Source: Citrobacter farmeri (GTDB lineage: Bacteria > Pseudomonadota > Gammaproteobacteria > Enterobacterales > Enterobacteriaceae). From it: a DNA stretch of 64,000 nucleotides. The notes under the pieces were generated by a model. That model ran no database searches, was not told the DNA's origin, and saw only the letters and a list, made by a program, of their open reading frames with translations. Both the position numbers and the translations under genes were made by a program. How positions within the stretch are numbered: position 1 is the first letter of the stretch; every line of letters starts with the position of its first letter. The DNA is taken from positions 186,001-250,000 of the forward strand of contig NZ_CP077291.1 in NCBI RefSeq assembly GCF_019048065.1, written 5' to 3'. This document shows positions 17,318 through 28,601 of the stretch, one piece after another.

Positions 17318-18790
17318 ATGGACAGATTGACCCCCATTCGCTGTTGGCCCGCCGTTATCTCGAGCGTTATCACACTGACCATCTGGTTTATCATCCCATG
17401 TCCTGCGGACGTGACGCCACAGGCGTGGCATCTGCTGGCGCTGTTTATCGGCACTATTGCGGCCATTATCGGTAAAGCCATGCCCATTGGGGCGATTGCC
17501 GTTGTGGCGATCATGCTGGTGGCGATGACTGGCGTGACGAATCCCGGTAAGCCCGCTGCGGCGCTTAACGATGCGCTAAGTGGCTTTTCCAACCAACTGA
17601 TCTGGTTGATTGGTTTATCGATCATGCTGTCGCAAAGCTTGCTGAAAACAGGGCTCGGTGCGCGTATCGGCTACGGATTTATTGCGTTGTTTGGTAAGCG
17701 GACCTTAGGTATTGCGTGGGCATTAACGCTCGCAGAAACGCTGATTGCTCCGGTCACCCCAAGCAACACGGCGCGCGGTGGCGGTATTATCCACCCGGTT
17801 ATGCGGGCCATCGCCGACAGCCTCGGTTCGCATCCTGGCAACAGTGAAAATGGTTCAACGGGCCGCTATCTGGCGCTGGTGAATTACAACATTAACCCGA
17901 TCAGTTCGGCGATGTTCATCACCGCAACCGCTCCTAACCCTCTCATTGTCACCTTTTTGACTCAGGGGACGGATGGGGTACTGAACATGACCTGGGGGAT
18001 GTGGGCTATTGCGGCGCTCCTTCCGGCGGTGGTTTCGCTACTGGTGATGCCCATTGTCATCTGGTGGCTCTACCCGCCCGCCATTACCCGCACGCCCAAC
18101 GCGCCGCAGTTTGCCCGGCAAAAGCTGGATCTACTCGGCCCGCTGTCGCTGGCAGAGAAAATCACGCTGGCGGTGTTTATTTTGCTGCTCTGTCTGTGGG
18201 CTGGCGTTCCCGCGCTGATCATGGGCAGCGGCTGGACCGTGAACCCCACCAGTGCGGCGCTGATCGGTTTATCGATTCTGTTGCTCTCGGGGGTCTTAAA
18301 CTGGGAGGACATTCTTAAGTGTCGCGGTGCCTGGGATACCATTGTCTGGTTTGCCGCGCTGGTCATGATGGCGGATTTCCTCAGTAAACTGGGTCTGGTC
18401 GGCTGGCTGGCAACGAGTGTGGGCACGGCGATCAATCATCTTGGCGTCCACTGGAGTATCGCGACGCTGCTGTTGATCCTGCTTTACGTCTATTCTCACT
18501 ACTTTTTTGCCAGCACCACGGCGCATATCACGGCCATGTTCTCCGCTTTCTTCATCGCGGGGTTAGGTCTGGGCGCGCCACCGGCCCTGCTGGGGCTGAT
18601 GCTCGGTTTCTCATCCTCGCTGATGATGTCGCTCACCCACTACGGTACGGGCACTGCGCCAATCATTTTTGGCTCTGGCTATGTCACGCTGGCGGAATGG
18701 TGGAAAGCGGGGCTGGTGATGAGTGTCGTGAACCTGACTATCTGGGCGGTGACCGGGGCTTTCTGGTGGCACTGGCTGGGGTATTGGTAA
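17318..18790 (+). CDS. CitT-like DASS dicarboxylate/tricarboxylate transporter
   Basis: This is a 490-residue inner-membrane transporter related to E. coli CitT and TtdT. The canonical motif APVTPSNTARGGGIIHPV has the SNT at 149-151. Other family segments are SSAMFITATAPNPL, the HYFFASTTAHITAMF segment, and a closing LTHYGTGTAPIIFGSGY. Such proteins exchange citrate, tartrate or similar acids for succinate. AAGGA precedes the ATG. It lies 112 bases after the other DASS gene and converges with tpiA. I could not assign the substrate. It is not part of the E. coli backbone. Confidence 0.85.
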   Translation: MDRLTPIRCWPAVISSVITLTIWFIIPCPADVTPQAWHLLALFIGTIAAIIGKAMPIGAIAVVAIMLVAMTGVTNPGKPAAALNDALSGFSNQLIWLIGLSIMLSQSLLKTGLGARIGYGFIALFGKRTLGIAWALTLAETLIAPVTPSNTARGGGIIHPVMRAIADSLGSHPGNSENGSTGRYLALVNYNINPISSAMFITATAPNPLIVTFLTQGTDGVLNMTWGMWAIAALLPAVVSLLVMPIVIWWLYPPAITRTPNAPQFARQKLDLLGPLSLAEKITLAVFILLLCLWAGVPALIMGSGWTVNPTSAALIGLSILLLSGVLNWEDILKCRGAWDTIVWFAALVMMADFLSKLGLVGWLATSVGTAINHLGVHWSIATLLLILLYVYSHYFFASTTAHITAMFSAFFIAGLGLGAPPALLGLMLGFSSSLMMSLTHYGTGTAPIIFGSGYVTLAEWWKAGLVMSVVNLTIWAVTGAFWWHWLGYW

Positions 18791-18803
18791 TACGGAGATA
18801 AGC

Positions 18804-18824
18804 CGGGGGGAGAGGCTCCCCCCG
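18804..18824. terminator. Hairpin between the CitT-like gene and tpiA
   Basis: CGGGGGGAG pairs perfectly with CTCCCCCCG across a three-base loop between two converging genes. T-runs are short on both sides, so termination strength is uncertain. Confidence 0.55.
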
Positions 18825-18834
18825 ACTGCACAAC

Positions 18835-19602
18835 TTAAGCCTGTTTTGCCGCTTCAGCCGCTTTCACGATCACAGCAAAAGCGTCAGCTTTCAGAGACGC
18901 ACCGCCAACCAGCGCGCCGTCGATGTCCGGCTGAGTGAACAGTTCTGCCGCATTGGCTGCGTTTACGGAACCGCCGTACTGGATGATAACCTGTTCAGCA
19001 ATTTTCGCGTCCGCTTTAGCAATGTGGTCGCGGATGAATTTGTGAACAGCCTGTGCCTGCGCTGGGGTTGCAGATTTGCCGGTGCCGATTGCCCAAACAG
19101 GTTCGTAAGCGATAACCACGCCTTCGAATGCCGCAGCACCCTGGGTTTTCAGAACGGCGTCGATCTGACGTGCGCACACTTCTTCCGTTTTGCCCGCTTC
19201 GTTTTCGGCTTCGGTTTCACCGATGCACAGAACCGGAGTCAGGCCCTGCTCTTTCAGCACGGCGAATTTTTTCGCGATCAGTTCGTCAGACTCTTTGTGG
19301 TAAGTACGACGCTCAGAGTGGCCGATGATGATGTACTGCGCGCCGATGTCTTTCAACATTTCAGCACTTGTTTCACCGGTAAATGCGCCGGACAGGTTCA
19401 GGTCAACGTTCTGTGCGCCCAGAAGGATGTGGCTACCGGCCGCAGCGTGTTTTGCCAGGTCGATGTACATTTCCGGCGGCGCGATCGCTACCGCACAACC
19501 TGCGACGCCAGCCAGCTCTTTACGCAGGTTAGCAATCAGTTCGTTTACCATGTGGCGGCTGCCGTTCAGTTTCCAGTTACCCATCACTAAAGGATGTCGC
19601 AT
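18835..19602 (-). CDS. tpiA: Triosephosphate isomerase
   Basis: TpiA interconverts dihydroxyacetone phosphate and glyceraldehyde 3-phosphate in the cytoplasm. The 255-residue TIM barrel has the catalytic lysine in GNWKLNG (residue 11), the electrophilic histidine in IIIGHSERR, and the catalytic glutamate in the signature [12 protein letters not shown]. Length and sequence match E. coli. In E. coli it adjoins cdh; here the 7.4-kb block lies downstream of it. Confidence 0.98.
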   Translation of the reverse strand: MRHPLVMGNWKLNGSRHMVNELIANLRKELAGVAGCAVAIAPPEMYIDLAKHAAAGSHILLGAQNVDLNLSGAFTGETSAEMLKDIGAQYIIIGHSERRTYHKESDELIAKKFAVLKEQGLTPVLCIGETEAENEAGKTEEVCARQIDAVLKTQGAAAFEGVVIAYEPVWAIGTGKSATPAQAQAVHKFIRDHIAKADAKIAEQVIIQYGGSVNAANAAELFTQPDIDGALVGGASLKADAFAVIVKAAEAAKQA

Positions 19603-19714
19603 TTCTATTCTCCACGCTTTATCAGCGAATTAAGGAAGATGGCCGCCCCTTGGGGCAGCATGGTCTGTGAAACAGTATAGAGATCACTCCCCGGAAAGGC
19701 TTTGCTTTTTATCA

Positions 19715-20311
19715 TCAATTGGACCCATCCAGGTTTTCAGATAACGCCAGCTTAATCGGTTCAACTGCGAAGGTCAGCCCCTTTTCGCCGTTATCTGCGA
19801 CAACATAGCGAATCGCGCCGTCGGTCTCCGCGTAATAGCGCTTGTTTTTCCCGGCGATGAGTAGCTTCTGTAGCTTTTTCTGACTTTGCTCTTTGGTCAG
19901 CAAGGGGGCGATGGTGCGGATCACCGCCGCCATATACTCCAGCGCTTTGGCTTTCGCCGCTTTTTGTTCCGGCCCCTGAATCGGTAGCCAGGTTATTTGC
20001 ATACTCTTGATCTTCAATGTTCCGCGCTCAAGGGCGGTTGAGGCATAGAGATTTTCATTAATTTTGCTGGCCGCGCGGGTGAGGTTGGCTTTGTCGCGAC
20101 TGCTGTCGATCGCCCGGAATTCGTTTAAGGTAAGTTTGTGATTTTGCGCATTAAAGTTTTCGCGAAACTGGCTGATGGAAAGATCAAACGTGGGGGCTCC
20201 AGCGAGCAAATACGGTGCGGTGGTGGCCGTCAATGGCTCAGCCGCCAGCGCCGGGGGGCTGGAGAACATCGCAGAAAATAATAATAAAAACAGTGAACAT
20301 CCTGGCTTCAT
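19715..20311 (-). CDS. yiiQ: DUF1454 periplasmic protein YiiQ
   Basis: This is an uncharacterised protein of about 198 residues with a signal peptide ending around ALAAEP (residues 1-24), so it is probably periplasmic. It belongs to DUF1454 and is conserved beside tpiA in E. coli. The ATG at 20311 is used. A TTG codon directly before it (20314) would give the 199-residue form. No catalytic motif is visible and the function is unknown. It is transcribed toward tpiA's own promoter region, and tpiA follows by 112 bases. Confidence 0.88.
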   Translation of the reverse strand: MKPGCSLFLLLFSAMFSSPPALAAEPLTATTAPYLLAGAPTFDLSISQFRENFNAQNHKLTLNEFRAIDSSRDKANLTRAASKINENLYASTALERGTLKIKSMQITWLPIQGPEQKAAKAKALEYMAAVIRTIAPLLTKEQSQKKLQKLLIAGKNKRYYAETDGAIRYVVADNGEKGLTFAVEPIKLALSENLDGSN

Positions 20312-20411
20312 CAATCTTACCTTTCGTTATGACTGTTCACGATTAAAACGATAACCGTCTGGCTTGTCAAAAGGGTAAACTGTCGAAGATAGTCATTTTT
20401 AAGGAACAGGC

Positions 20412-20831
20412 ATGACCCTACAGCAGTGGTTATTCTCATTTAAAGGGCGTATTGGACGCCGTGATTTCTGGATCTGGATGGCGCTGTGGATTATCAGCAT
20501 GGTGGTTCTGTTTTCGCTCGAGAGTCAAAAATTACTCCCCGATCAGATCGCTCCCTTTGCCCTGGTGTGTCTGCTCTGGCCGACGGCGGCGGTCACAGTG
20601 AAACGTCTGCACGATCGTGGGCGTTCGGGGTTGTGGGCGTTATTGATTATTCTTGCCTGGATGCTGTTAGCCGGCAACTGGGCCATTCTGCCGGGGATGT
20701 GGCAATGGGTGGTCGGACGCTTTGTGCCGACGCTGATCCTCATCATGACAATTATCGATTTGGGGGCATTTGTCGGCACCCAGGGCGAAAATAAATACGG
20801 CAAAGACACGCAGGATGTGAAGTTCAGATAA
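20412..20831 (+). CDS. yiiR: DUF805 inner-membrane protein YiiR
   Basis: This is a 139-residue membrane protein of the DUF805 family with about four hydrophobic segments. The family-typical start WLFSFKGRIGRRDFWIW and the KRLHDRGRSGLWAL loop are clear. The function is unknown. It is divergent from yiiQ and converges with fpr. AAGGA precedes the ATG. Confidence 0.9.
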   Translation: MTLQQWLFSFKGRIGRRDFWIWMALWIISMVVLFSLESQKLLPDQIAPFALVCLLWPTAAVTVKRLHDRGRSGLWALLIILAWMLLAGNWAILPGMWQWVVGRFVPTLILIMTIIDLGAFVGTQGENKYGKDTQDVKFR

Positions 20832-20835
20832 AGCG

Positions 20836-20869
20836 TAGCCGGATAAGGCGAGACCGCCTGTCCGGCAAC
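20836..20869. repeat. REP element between yiiR and fpr
   Basis: A TAGCCGGATAAGGCG...GCCTGTCCGGCA imperfect palindrome with the REP core lies between the two converging genes. Confidence 0.75.
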
Positions 20870-20873
20870 ATAC

Positions 20874-21620
20874 TTACCAGTAGTGTTCTGCGGTCATATG
20901 GCCCGGTCGACGGCGTAAATGTTTAGTCATCTGGCGGGTCTCTTTCAGCAACTGCTGCGTGTCGCGAACCATCTGCGGATTCCCGCACAGCATCACATGG
21001 CTGGTCTCTTTATCCATCGGTAAGCCTATCGCTTTTTCCAGTTCGCCATTTTCAATCAGCGCCGGAACGCGACCGGTCAGTGAACCTGCGACCGTCTCAC
21101 GGCTTACCACCGTCTGGATCCGTAGCTTGCCTTCGTAGCGCGTTTGCAGCGCCTGCATCAGCGGCAGGTAGCTTAAATCAGCGGCATAGCGCGCGGCATG
21201 GACCAGCACCAGGTTTTTGAAGCGATCGAGATCTTTACCCAACTGCAGAATCGATAAATAGGGACCGATGGCGGTGCCGGTTGCCAGCATCCACAGCGTG
21301 TCGCAGTCTGGCACCTCGTCCAGCACAAAGAAACCAGCGGCTTCGCTCACCACTTGCACCTCATCGCCAGGCTTCAGTGCTGCCAGACGCGGGCTCAGTT
21401 TACCGTCAGGTACGGTGACCAGGTAAAACTCCAGATCGGGATTGTCAGGGGCATTCACATACGAGTAAGCGCGCTGGACGCGCTCGCCGTCAATCTCAAG
21501 ACCGAGCTTGGTAAATTGACCTGCGGTGAAGGGATGAACGGGGGCGTGAACGGTCAGACTAAACAGGGCATCGGTCCAGTTCTGTACCTTTGTGACTTTG
21601 CCTGTTACCCAATCTGCCAT
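20874..21620 (-). CDS. fpr: Ferredoxin/flavodoxin-NADP+ reductase
   Basis: Fpr is a 248-residue FAD enzyme that moves electrons from NADPH to flavodoxin or ferredoxin. It supports radical-SAM and glycyl-radical activases, biotin synthase and oxidative-stress recovery. The FAD-binding RAYSYVNAPD segment, the NADP-binding ATGTAIGPYLSIL segment and the C-terminal aromatic tail ending in HYW are present. I chose the ATG at 21620 (MADWVTGKV), the E. coli start; an upstream in-frame ATG would extend through the glpX terminator. SoxRS control is known for the gene, but I did not mark a box. Confidence 0.97.
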   Translation of the reverse strand: MADWVTGKVTKVQNWTDALFSLTVHAPVHPFTAGQFTKLGLEIDGERVQRAYSYVNAPDNPDLEFYLVTVPDGKLSPRLAALKPGDEVQVVSEAAGFFVLDEVPDCDTLWMLATGTAIGPYLSILQLGKDLDRFKNLVLVHAARYAADLSYLPLMQALQTRYEGKLRIQTVVSRETVAGSLTGRVPALIENGELEKAIGLPMDKETSHVMLCGNPQMVRDTQQLLKETRQMTKHLRRRPGHMTAEHYW

Positions 21621-21669
21621 GGTTTTCTCCTGTTCAGTTATCATCCCCTTATCTTCGTTTGTTGGCAGA

Positions 21670-21697
21670 AAGATTTCCAGCCCGGCGGGGCTGGAAG
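21670..21697 (-). terminator. Terminator of the glpFKX operon
   Basis: On the reverse strand TTCCAGCCC pairs with GGGCTGGAA across a short CGCC loop and is followed by a T-rich stretch. It lies about 20 bases after the glpX stop and before fpr. Confidence 0.8.
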
Positions 21698-21716
21698 GCT
21701 CTAACGAACAAATCAA

Positions 21717-22727
21717 TTACAGGATGTGCGCCTGCACGTCCGGGTCTTTACGATCGAGGTAGTGAATCGACTGAATGCGGCGAATGGTGCGTGATTTACC
21801 GCGGATCAACAGCGTTTCGGTGGTTGCGATATTACCTTTACGACTAATCCCTTCCAGCAGATCGCCTTTAGTGATGCCGGTTGCGGAGAAGATGACGTTG
21901 TCGCTGCGCGCCATCTCATCCAGACGCAGCGCTTTACCGGCTTCGATACCCATAGCCTTACAGCGCGCCAGCTCCTGTTCACCGATACGGCGGTTCTCTT
22001 CGCTGTCGCCTTTGACATCATGACGTGCCAGCAGACGGCCCTGCATGTCGCCGTCCAGCGCGCGGATCACTGCAGCAGATACTACGCCTTCTGGCGCACC
22101 GCCAATTCCGTACAGCACATCCACCTCGCTGTCCGGCATACAGGTCAGGATCGAAGCAGCAACATCGCCATCGGGAATCGCAAAAACGCGCACACCCAGC
22201 CTCGCCATTTCTGCAATGACGTCATCGTGGCGGGGTTTTGCCAGAATCGTCACCGTCAATTCGCTCAGCGGTTTGCCCAGCGCGTTAGCGACATTGCGCA
22301 GATTCTCCTCCAGCGACAGATTGAGGTCGATGCTGCCTTTCGCGCCTGGGCCAACGATCAGTTTTTCCATGTACATATCCGGTGCATTCAGGAAGCAGCC
22401 CTTGTCACCGACGGCCAGAACGGCCAGCGCGTTGGCTTGGCCCATCGCTGTCATTCGCGTGCCTTCGATGGGGTCGACAGCAATATCTACCGCATCGCCG
22501 CGGCCGGTACCGACTTTCTCACCGATGTAGAGCATCGGCGCTTCGTCGATCTCGCCTTCACCGATCACGATGGTCCCGTCAATGTTGACCTGGTTTAGCA
22601 TAATGCGCATGGCGTTGACCGCAGCGCCGTCGGCGGTGTTTTTGTCACCGCGTCCTAACCATTTGTAGCCAGCCAGCGCCGCCGCTTCGGTTACGCGGGA
22701 AAATTCGATGGCAAGTTCTCGTCTCAT
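21717..22727 (-). CDS. glpX: Fructose-1,6-bisphosphatase class II GlpX
   Basis: GlpX hydrolyses fructose 1,6-bisphosphate to fructose 6-phosphate, a gluconeogenic step needed for growth on glycerol. The 336-residue product has the lithium-sensitive phosphatase-type metal motifs GEGEIDEAPML and DPIEGT, and a C-terminal ATGITKGDLLEG segment. The ATG at 22727 gives the E. coli start MRRELAIEF. It is the last gene of glpFKX, following glpK by 150 bases that hold a REP element. Confidence 0.97.
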   Translation of the reverse strand: MRRELAIEFSRVTEAAALAGYKWLGRGDKNTADGAAVNAMRIMLNQVNIDGTIVIGEGEIDEAPMLYIGEKVGTGRGDAVDIAVDPIEGTRMTAMGQANALAVLAVGDKGCFLNAPDMYMEKLIVGPGAKGSIDLNLSLEENLRNVANALGKPLSELTVTILAKPRHDDVIAEMARLGVRVFAIPDGDVAASILTCMPDSEVDVLYGIGGAPEGVVSAAVIRALDGDMQGRLLARHDVKGDSEENRRIGEQELARCKAMGIEAGKALRLDEMARSDNVIFSATGITKGDLLEGISRKGNIATTETLLIRGKSRTIRRIQSIHYLDRKDPDVQAHIL

Positions 22728-22830
22728 AGCAAACTCGTAGCAGAAAGGAATTGGCGCGAAGTGTAGCACAGGGGAGGAGGGGGAATTATTGATGTGTATG
22801 CGGGGTTGCCCCCGCACACGTAATACAATC

Positions 22831-22870
22831 CGTAGGCCGGATAAGACGCGTTCGCGTCGTCATCCGGCAA
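22831..22870. repeat. REP element in the glpK-glpX spacer
   Basis: A GTAGGCCGGATAAGACGCG...CGTCATCCGGCA palindrome with REP core lies inside the glpFKX operon. REP units in such places often stabilise upstream message. A second small hairpin, TGCGGGG-TTG-CCCCGCA, lies nearby at about 22799-22816. Confidence 0.78.
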
Positions 22871-22877
22871 TTCACGA

Positions 22878-25888
<3,011 letters not shown>

Positions 25889-25890
25889 TC

Positions 25891-26006
25891 CTCGTCATAT
25901 TTCACGTGATGGCGGCGTCGGCTGCACGTATTCACCCCAGGAACATAGTCATCTATGTTCTTGGGGATTCATTCGCTTGCCGCCTTGCCATAACGCGAAA
26001 TCTTTA
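25891..26006 (-). repeat. ERIC (IRU) element downstream of zapB
   Basis: An approximately 115-base imperfect palindrome lies here. Its centre pairs CCCCAGGAACATAG with CTATGTTCTTGGGG around a TCAT loop. The arms carry GGCGGC...GCCGCC and ATTTC ends. Read on the reverse strand, the GAATCCCC... and CTGGGGTGAAT... parts with the following GCAGCCGACG match the known ERIC consensus arms. Exact ends are approximate. Confidence 0.8.
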
Positions 26007-26025
26007 GAGGATTGCGGTAAGTCAT

Positions 26026-26060
26026 GTAGGCCGGATAAGGCGCAAGCCGTCATCCGGCAA
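26026..26060. repeat. REP element next to the ERIC element
   Basis: A GTAGGCCGGATAAGGCGCAAG...CGTCATCCGGCA palindrome with REP core lies directly before the 3' end of the SDR gene. Confidence 0.78.
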
Positions 26061-26092
26061 TATCATAGCCTTACCGCGATACAACGTTAGTT

Positions 26093-26836
26093 TCAGGCAT
26101 TCAAACCCCCATCCACGTCCAGACCAGTGCCGGAAATCTGCCCAGCCGCTGGGCTTGCCAGAAACGTCACCGCCGCTGCAACATCCTCCGGTGTACCGTA
26201 ATGCCCTGTCGCAATAAGCTGTCGTTGGGAGTCCGCCTGTTCGCCATCTGCTGGGTTCATATCACTGTCCGTTGGGCCTGGATGGACAAGGTTGACGGTG
26301 ATACCCCGAGGGCCGAGATCACGAGCCAGCCCACGGGTTAGCGAGTTGAGCGCTGATTTAGTCATCGCGTAGACAGCAATCCCCGGCTGGGCGACACGGT
26401 TGGCAAGGCAACTGCCAATATTGATAATCCGCCCACCTGCAGGGAGATGTGGCAACGCGGCCTGTATGGCTACCACCACGCCACGGATATTCACGTTAAT
26501 CAACGCGTCGATGTCTTCCAGTGACAGCGACTCCAGCGGGCCACCGCGTGCGATCCCTGCGTTGTTGACCAGAATATCTAATCCTCCTAGTGACTGTATC
26601 GTGTGATTTACGGCGTTCTGAATAGCCTGAGCGTTTGCACTGTTTGCCTGAATAGCCTCGCCATGGCGGCCGAGTGCTGTAATTTCATTGGCAACGGCCT
26701 GGGCTTTCTCCGCAGATTTTTCATAGGTTATGACAACATCAGCACCGGCTTTCGCCAGCGACAGTGCAATAGCACGCCCTAATCCGCGACTGGCTCCGGT
26801 GACCAGCGCTTTTTTACCTGTCAGATCGATATGCAT
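26093..26836 (-). CDS. Short-chain dehydrogenase/reductase of the BdcA-like group
   Basis: This is a 247-residue classical SDR. It has the cofactor-binding TGASRGLG (13-20), the NNAG motif, a catalytic serine in NIGSCLA and the YAMTK active-site Tyr-Lys. The RGLARDLGPRGITVN and HPGPTDSDMNPADG segments closely resemble E. coli BdcA (YjgI), reported as a c-di-GMP-binding biofilm-dispersal protein, and FabG-type ketoreductases. An in-frame ATG at 26938 is less likely because it adds an unconserved leader; 26836 gives the standard SDR length. The gene is not present between zapB and rraA in E. coli and lies next to ERIC and REP elements. The substrate is unknown. Confidence 0.85.
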   Translation of the reverse strand: MHIDLTGKKALVTGASRGLGRAIALSLAKAGADVVITYEKSAEKAQAVANEITALGRHGEAIQANSANAQAIQNAVNHTIQSLGGLDILVNNAGIARGGPLESLSLEDIDALINVNIRGVVVAIQAALPHLPAGGRIINIGSCLANRVAQPGIAVYAMTKSALNSLTRGLARDLGPRGITVNLVHPGPTDSDMNPADGEQADSQRQLIATGHYGTPEDVAAAVTFLASPAAGQISGTGLDVDGGLNA

Positions 26837-27027
26837 GATGACCCCGTGACGAGAGTGATGAGATTCATCATTAGGTATAGAGAGAGTTTTTTCTTCGTCA
26901 ATGCGCTGAATGGGGGAATCGAAAGGGTGAAGTGACAAAAAAGAGGATCTGGAGATTTCCAGAATCGAAGTAAATTGCCAGTCAGTTGTTTAACCGACTG
27001 GCATTACACCGAATTGCGGTATTTTCT

Positions 27028-27513
27028 TTACTCGATATCGAGCGGGTCTTCGGAGAGGATGATTCCCGTATTGTCGGCGTACAGATGATCGCCGGAGAAG
27101 AAGGTCACGCCGCCGAAATTGACGCGGACATCGCTTTCCCCAATCCCTTCACCTGATGCACCTACCGGAATCGCGGCAATCGCCTGAATGCCGATGTCCA
27201 GCTCTTCCAGATCGTCTACCTGACGCACCGCGCCGTAGATGACCAGACCTTCCCATTCATTTTGTACAGCCAGACGCGCCAGTTCGGCGTCGACCAGCGC
27301 ACGACGGACAGAACCGCCGCCGTCGACCAGCAGTATGCGACCACGGCCATTTTGTTCGAGCAGATCGTACAGCAACCCGTTGTCCTCGAAACATTTCACC
27401 GTGACGATTTGTCCGCCAAACGACGACCGTCCTCCAAAGTTAGAGAACAGTGGTTCCACGACGTTGACATCTTCTTGATAGATGTCACAAAGCTCGGAAG
27501 TATCGTATTTCAT
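27028..27513 (-). CDS. rraA: Ribonuclease E activity regulator RraA
   Basis: RraA is a 161-residue trimeric protein that binds RNase E and inhibits mRNA decay. The family fold with [19 protein letters not shown] and [16 protein letters not shown] is visible. It was once misnamed MenG because it sits beside menA, as here. Length equals that of E. coli. It is transcribed after menA with about 90 bases between them. Confidence 0.96.
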   Translation of the reverse strand: MKYDTSELCDIYQEDVNVVEPLFSNFGGRSSFGGQIVTVKCFEDNGLLYDLLEQNGRGRILLVDGGGSVRRALVDAELARLAVQNEWEGLVIYGAVRQVDDLEELDIGIQAIAAIPVGASGEGIGESDVRVNFGGVTFFSGDHLYADNTGIILSEDPLDIE

Positions 27514-27605
27514 AGGCTTAACGTTCAGTTGCTGCGAGAATTTTTAGTATATCGCGCTATGTGTACTGTTGGCAAAATCATCAATTGTTAATTGATATTT
27601 GTCAG

Positions 27606-28535
27606 TTATCTTGCCCACTGGCTTAAGAAAATCCCGACGACAAACAGTAGGTTAGTCAGCAACGCGGCTTTTACCGTACGTTCGAGCATTGGACGCATCG
27701 CCGCCGGTTCCATTTGGCGCATCACGTAACGCGCCTGTTTTACCAGTACCGGCGCGGCCAGCAGGAACAGCCAACCCCACGGACTTTGCAGTGAAAGCAG
27801 GTTAAACAGCGCCAGGCAAACCAGCGTCCCCATCAGCAGACAGGCATGGTAACGACGGGCATTCATGGCACCGAGGCGGACGACCAACGTATTCTTGCCG
27901 TTTTCCCGGTCGCTGTTGATATCGCGCAGGTTATTGATATTAAGCACGGCGGTGGCAAGCAGACCACAGGCGGTTGCCGGAAGGATTAGCGCCGGGATCA
28001 GCGTATGCGCCTGCAGATACCAGCTGCCCATCACGCTTAGCCAGCCAAAGAAGACCAGCACGGAAATATCGCCCAGGCCGATGTAGCCATAGGGACGATT
28101 GCCTACGGTATAGGTGATGGCGGCAATGATCGACAACACGCCAAGCACCAGGAAACCGACAAAATCCGCCGGCGTGCGGCACGCCACGGCAACCAGCGAC
28201 AGACCGGACAAACAAATGAGTACGACGGTGATGATCAGTGCGCGCTTCATCTCCTGTTGGGTGATCACCCCTTTCTGCATCCCACGCAGTGGTCCGATGC
28301 GGTCCGGCTTGTCGCTGCCCTTAACGGCATCGCCATAATCGTTGGCGAGATTTGACAGGATTTGCAGAAGCCCTGCGGTAATGAGTGCCAGCAGGGCGAC
28401 CAGCGGATCAAAGTATCCCTGCCACCATGCCAGGGCCGTACCGACGATGATCGCCGCGAAGGCGAGCGGTAGGGTCTTGGGTCGTAAACTTTCCAGCCAG
28501 GCCTGGGAGCGGCTAATTTGTTGTTGTTCAGTCAT
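27606..28535 (-). CDS. menA: 1,4-dihydroxy-2-naphthoate polyprenyltransferase MenA
   Basis: MenA attaches the octaprenyl chain to 1,4-dihydroxy-2-naphthoate in menaquinone synthesis, at the inner membrane. The 309-residue UbiA-family protein has about eight membrane segments. Its two Asp-rich prenyl-diphosphate sites are NDYGDAVKGSD and DINSDRENGK. The ATG at 28535 gives the E. coli-like start MTEQQQISRSQAW; a start four codons upstream would run back toward the hslU terminator. It follows hslU with a terminator in the spacer. Confidence 0.96.
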   Translation of the reverse strand: MTEQQQISRSQAWLESLRPKTLPLAFAAIIVGTALAWWQGYFDPLVALLALITAGLLQILSNLANDYGDAVKGSDKPDRIGPLRGMQKGVITQQEMKRALIITVVLICLSGLSLVAVACRTPADFVGFLVLGVLSIIAAITYTVGNRPYGYIGLGDISVLVFFGWLSVMGSWYLQAHTLIPALILPATACGLLATAVLNINNLRDINSDRENGKNTLVVRLGAMNARRYHACLLMGTLVCLALFNLLSLQSPWGWLFLLAAPVLVKQARYVMRQMEPAAMRPMLERTVKAALLTNLLFVVGIFLSQWAR

Positions 28536-28544
28536 ATTTAGCGC

Positions 28545-28572
28545 CAATAAAAATGGGGCCTTTCAGCCCCAT
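28545..28572 (-). terminator. Terminator of hslVU
   Basis: On the reverse strand ATGGGGC pairs with GCCCCAT around a six-base loop, followed by TTTTATT. It sits between the hslU stop and the menA start. Confidence 0.87.
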
Positions 28573-28601
28573 CAACAGTGATGAAAATGCAGTGAACGCG
28601 A

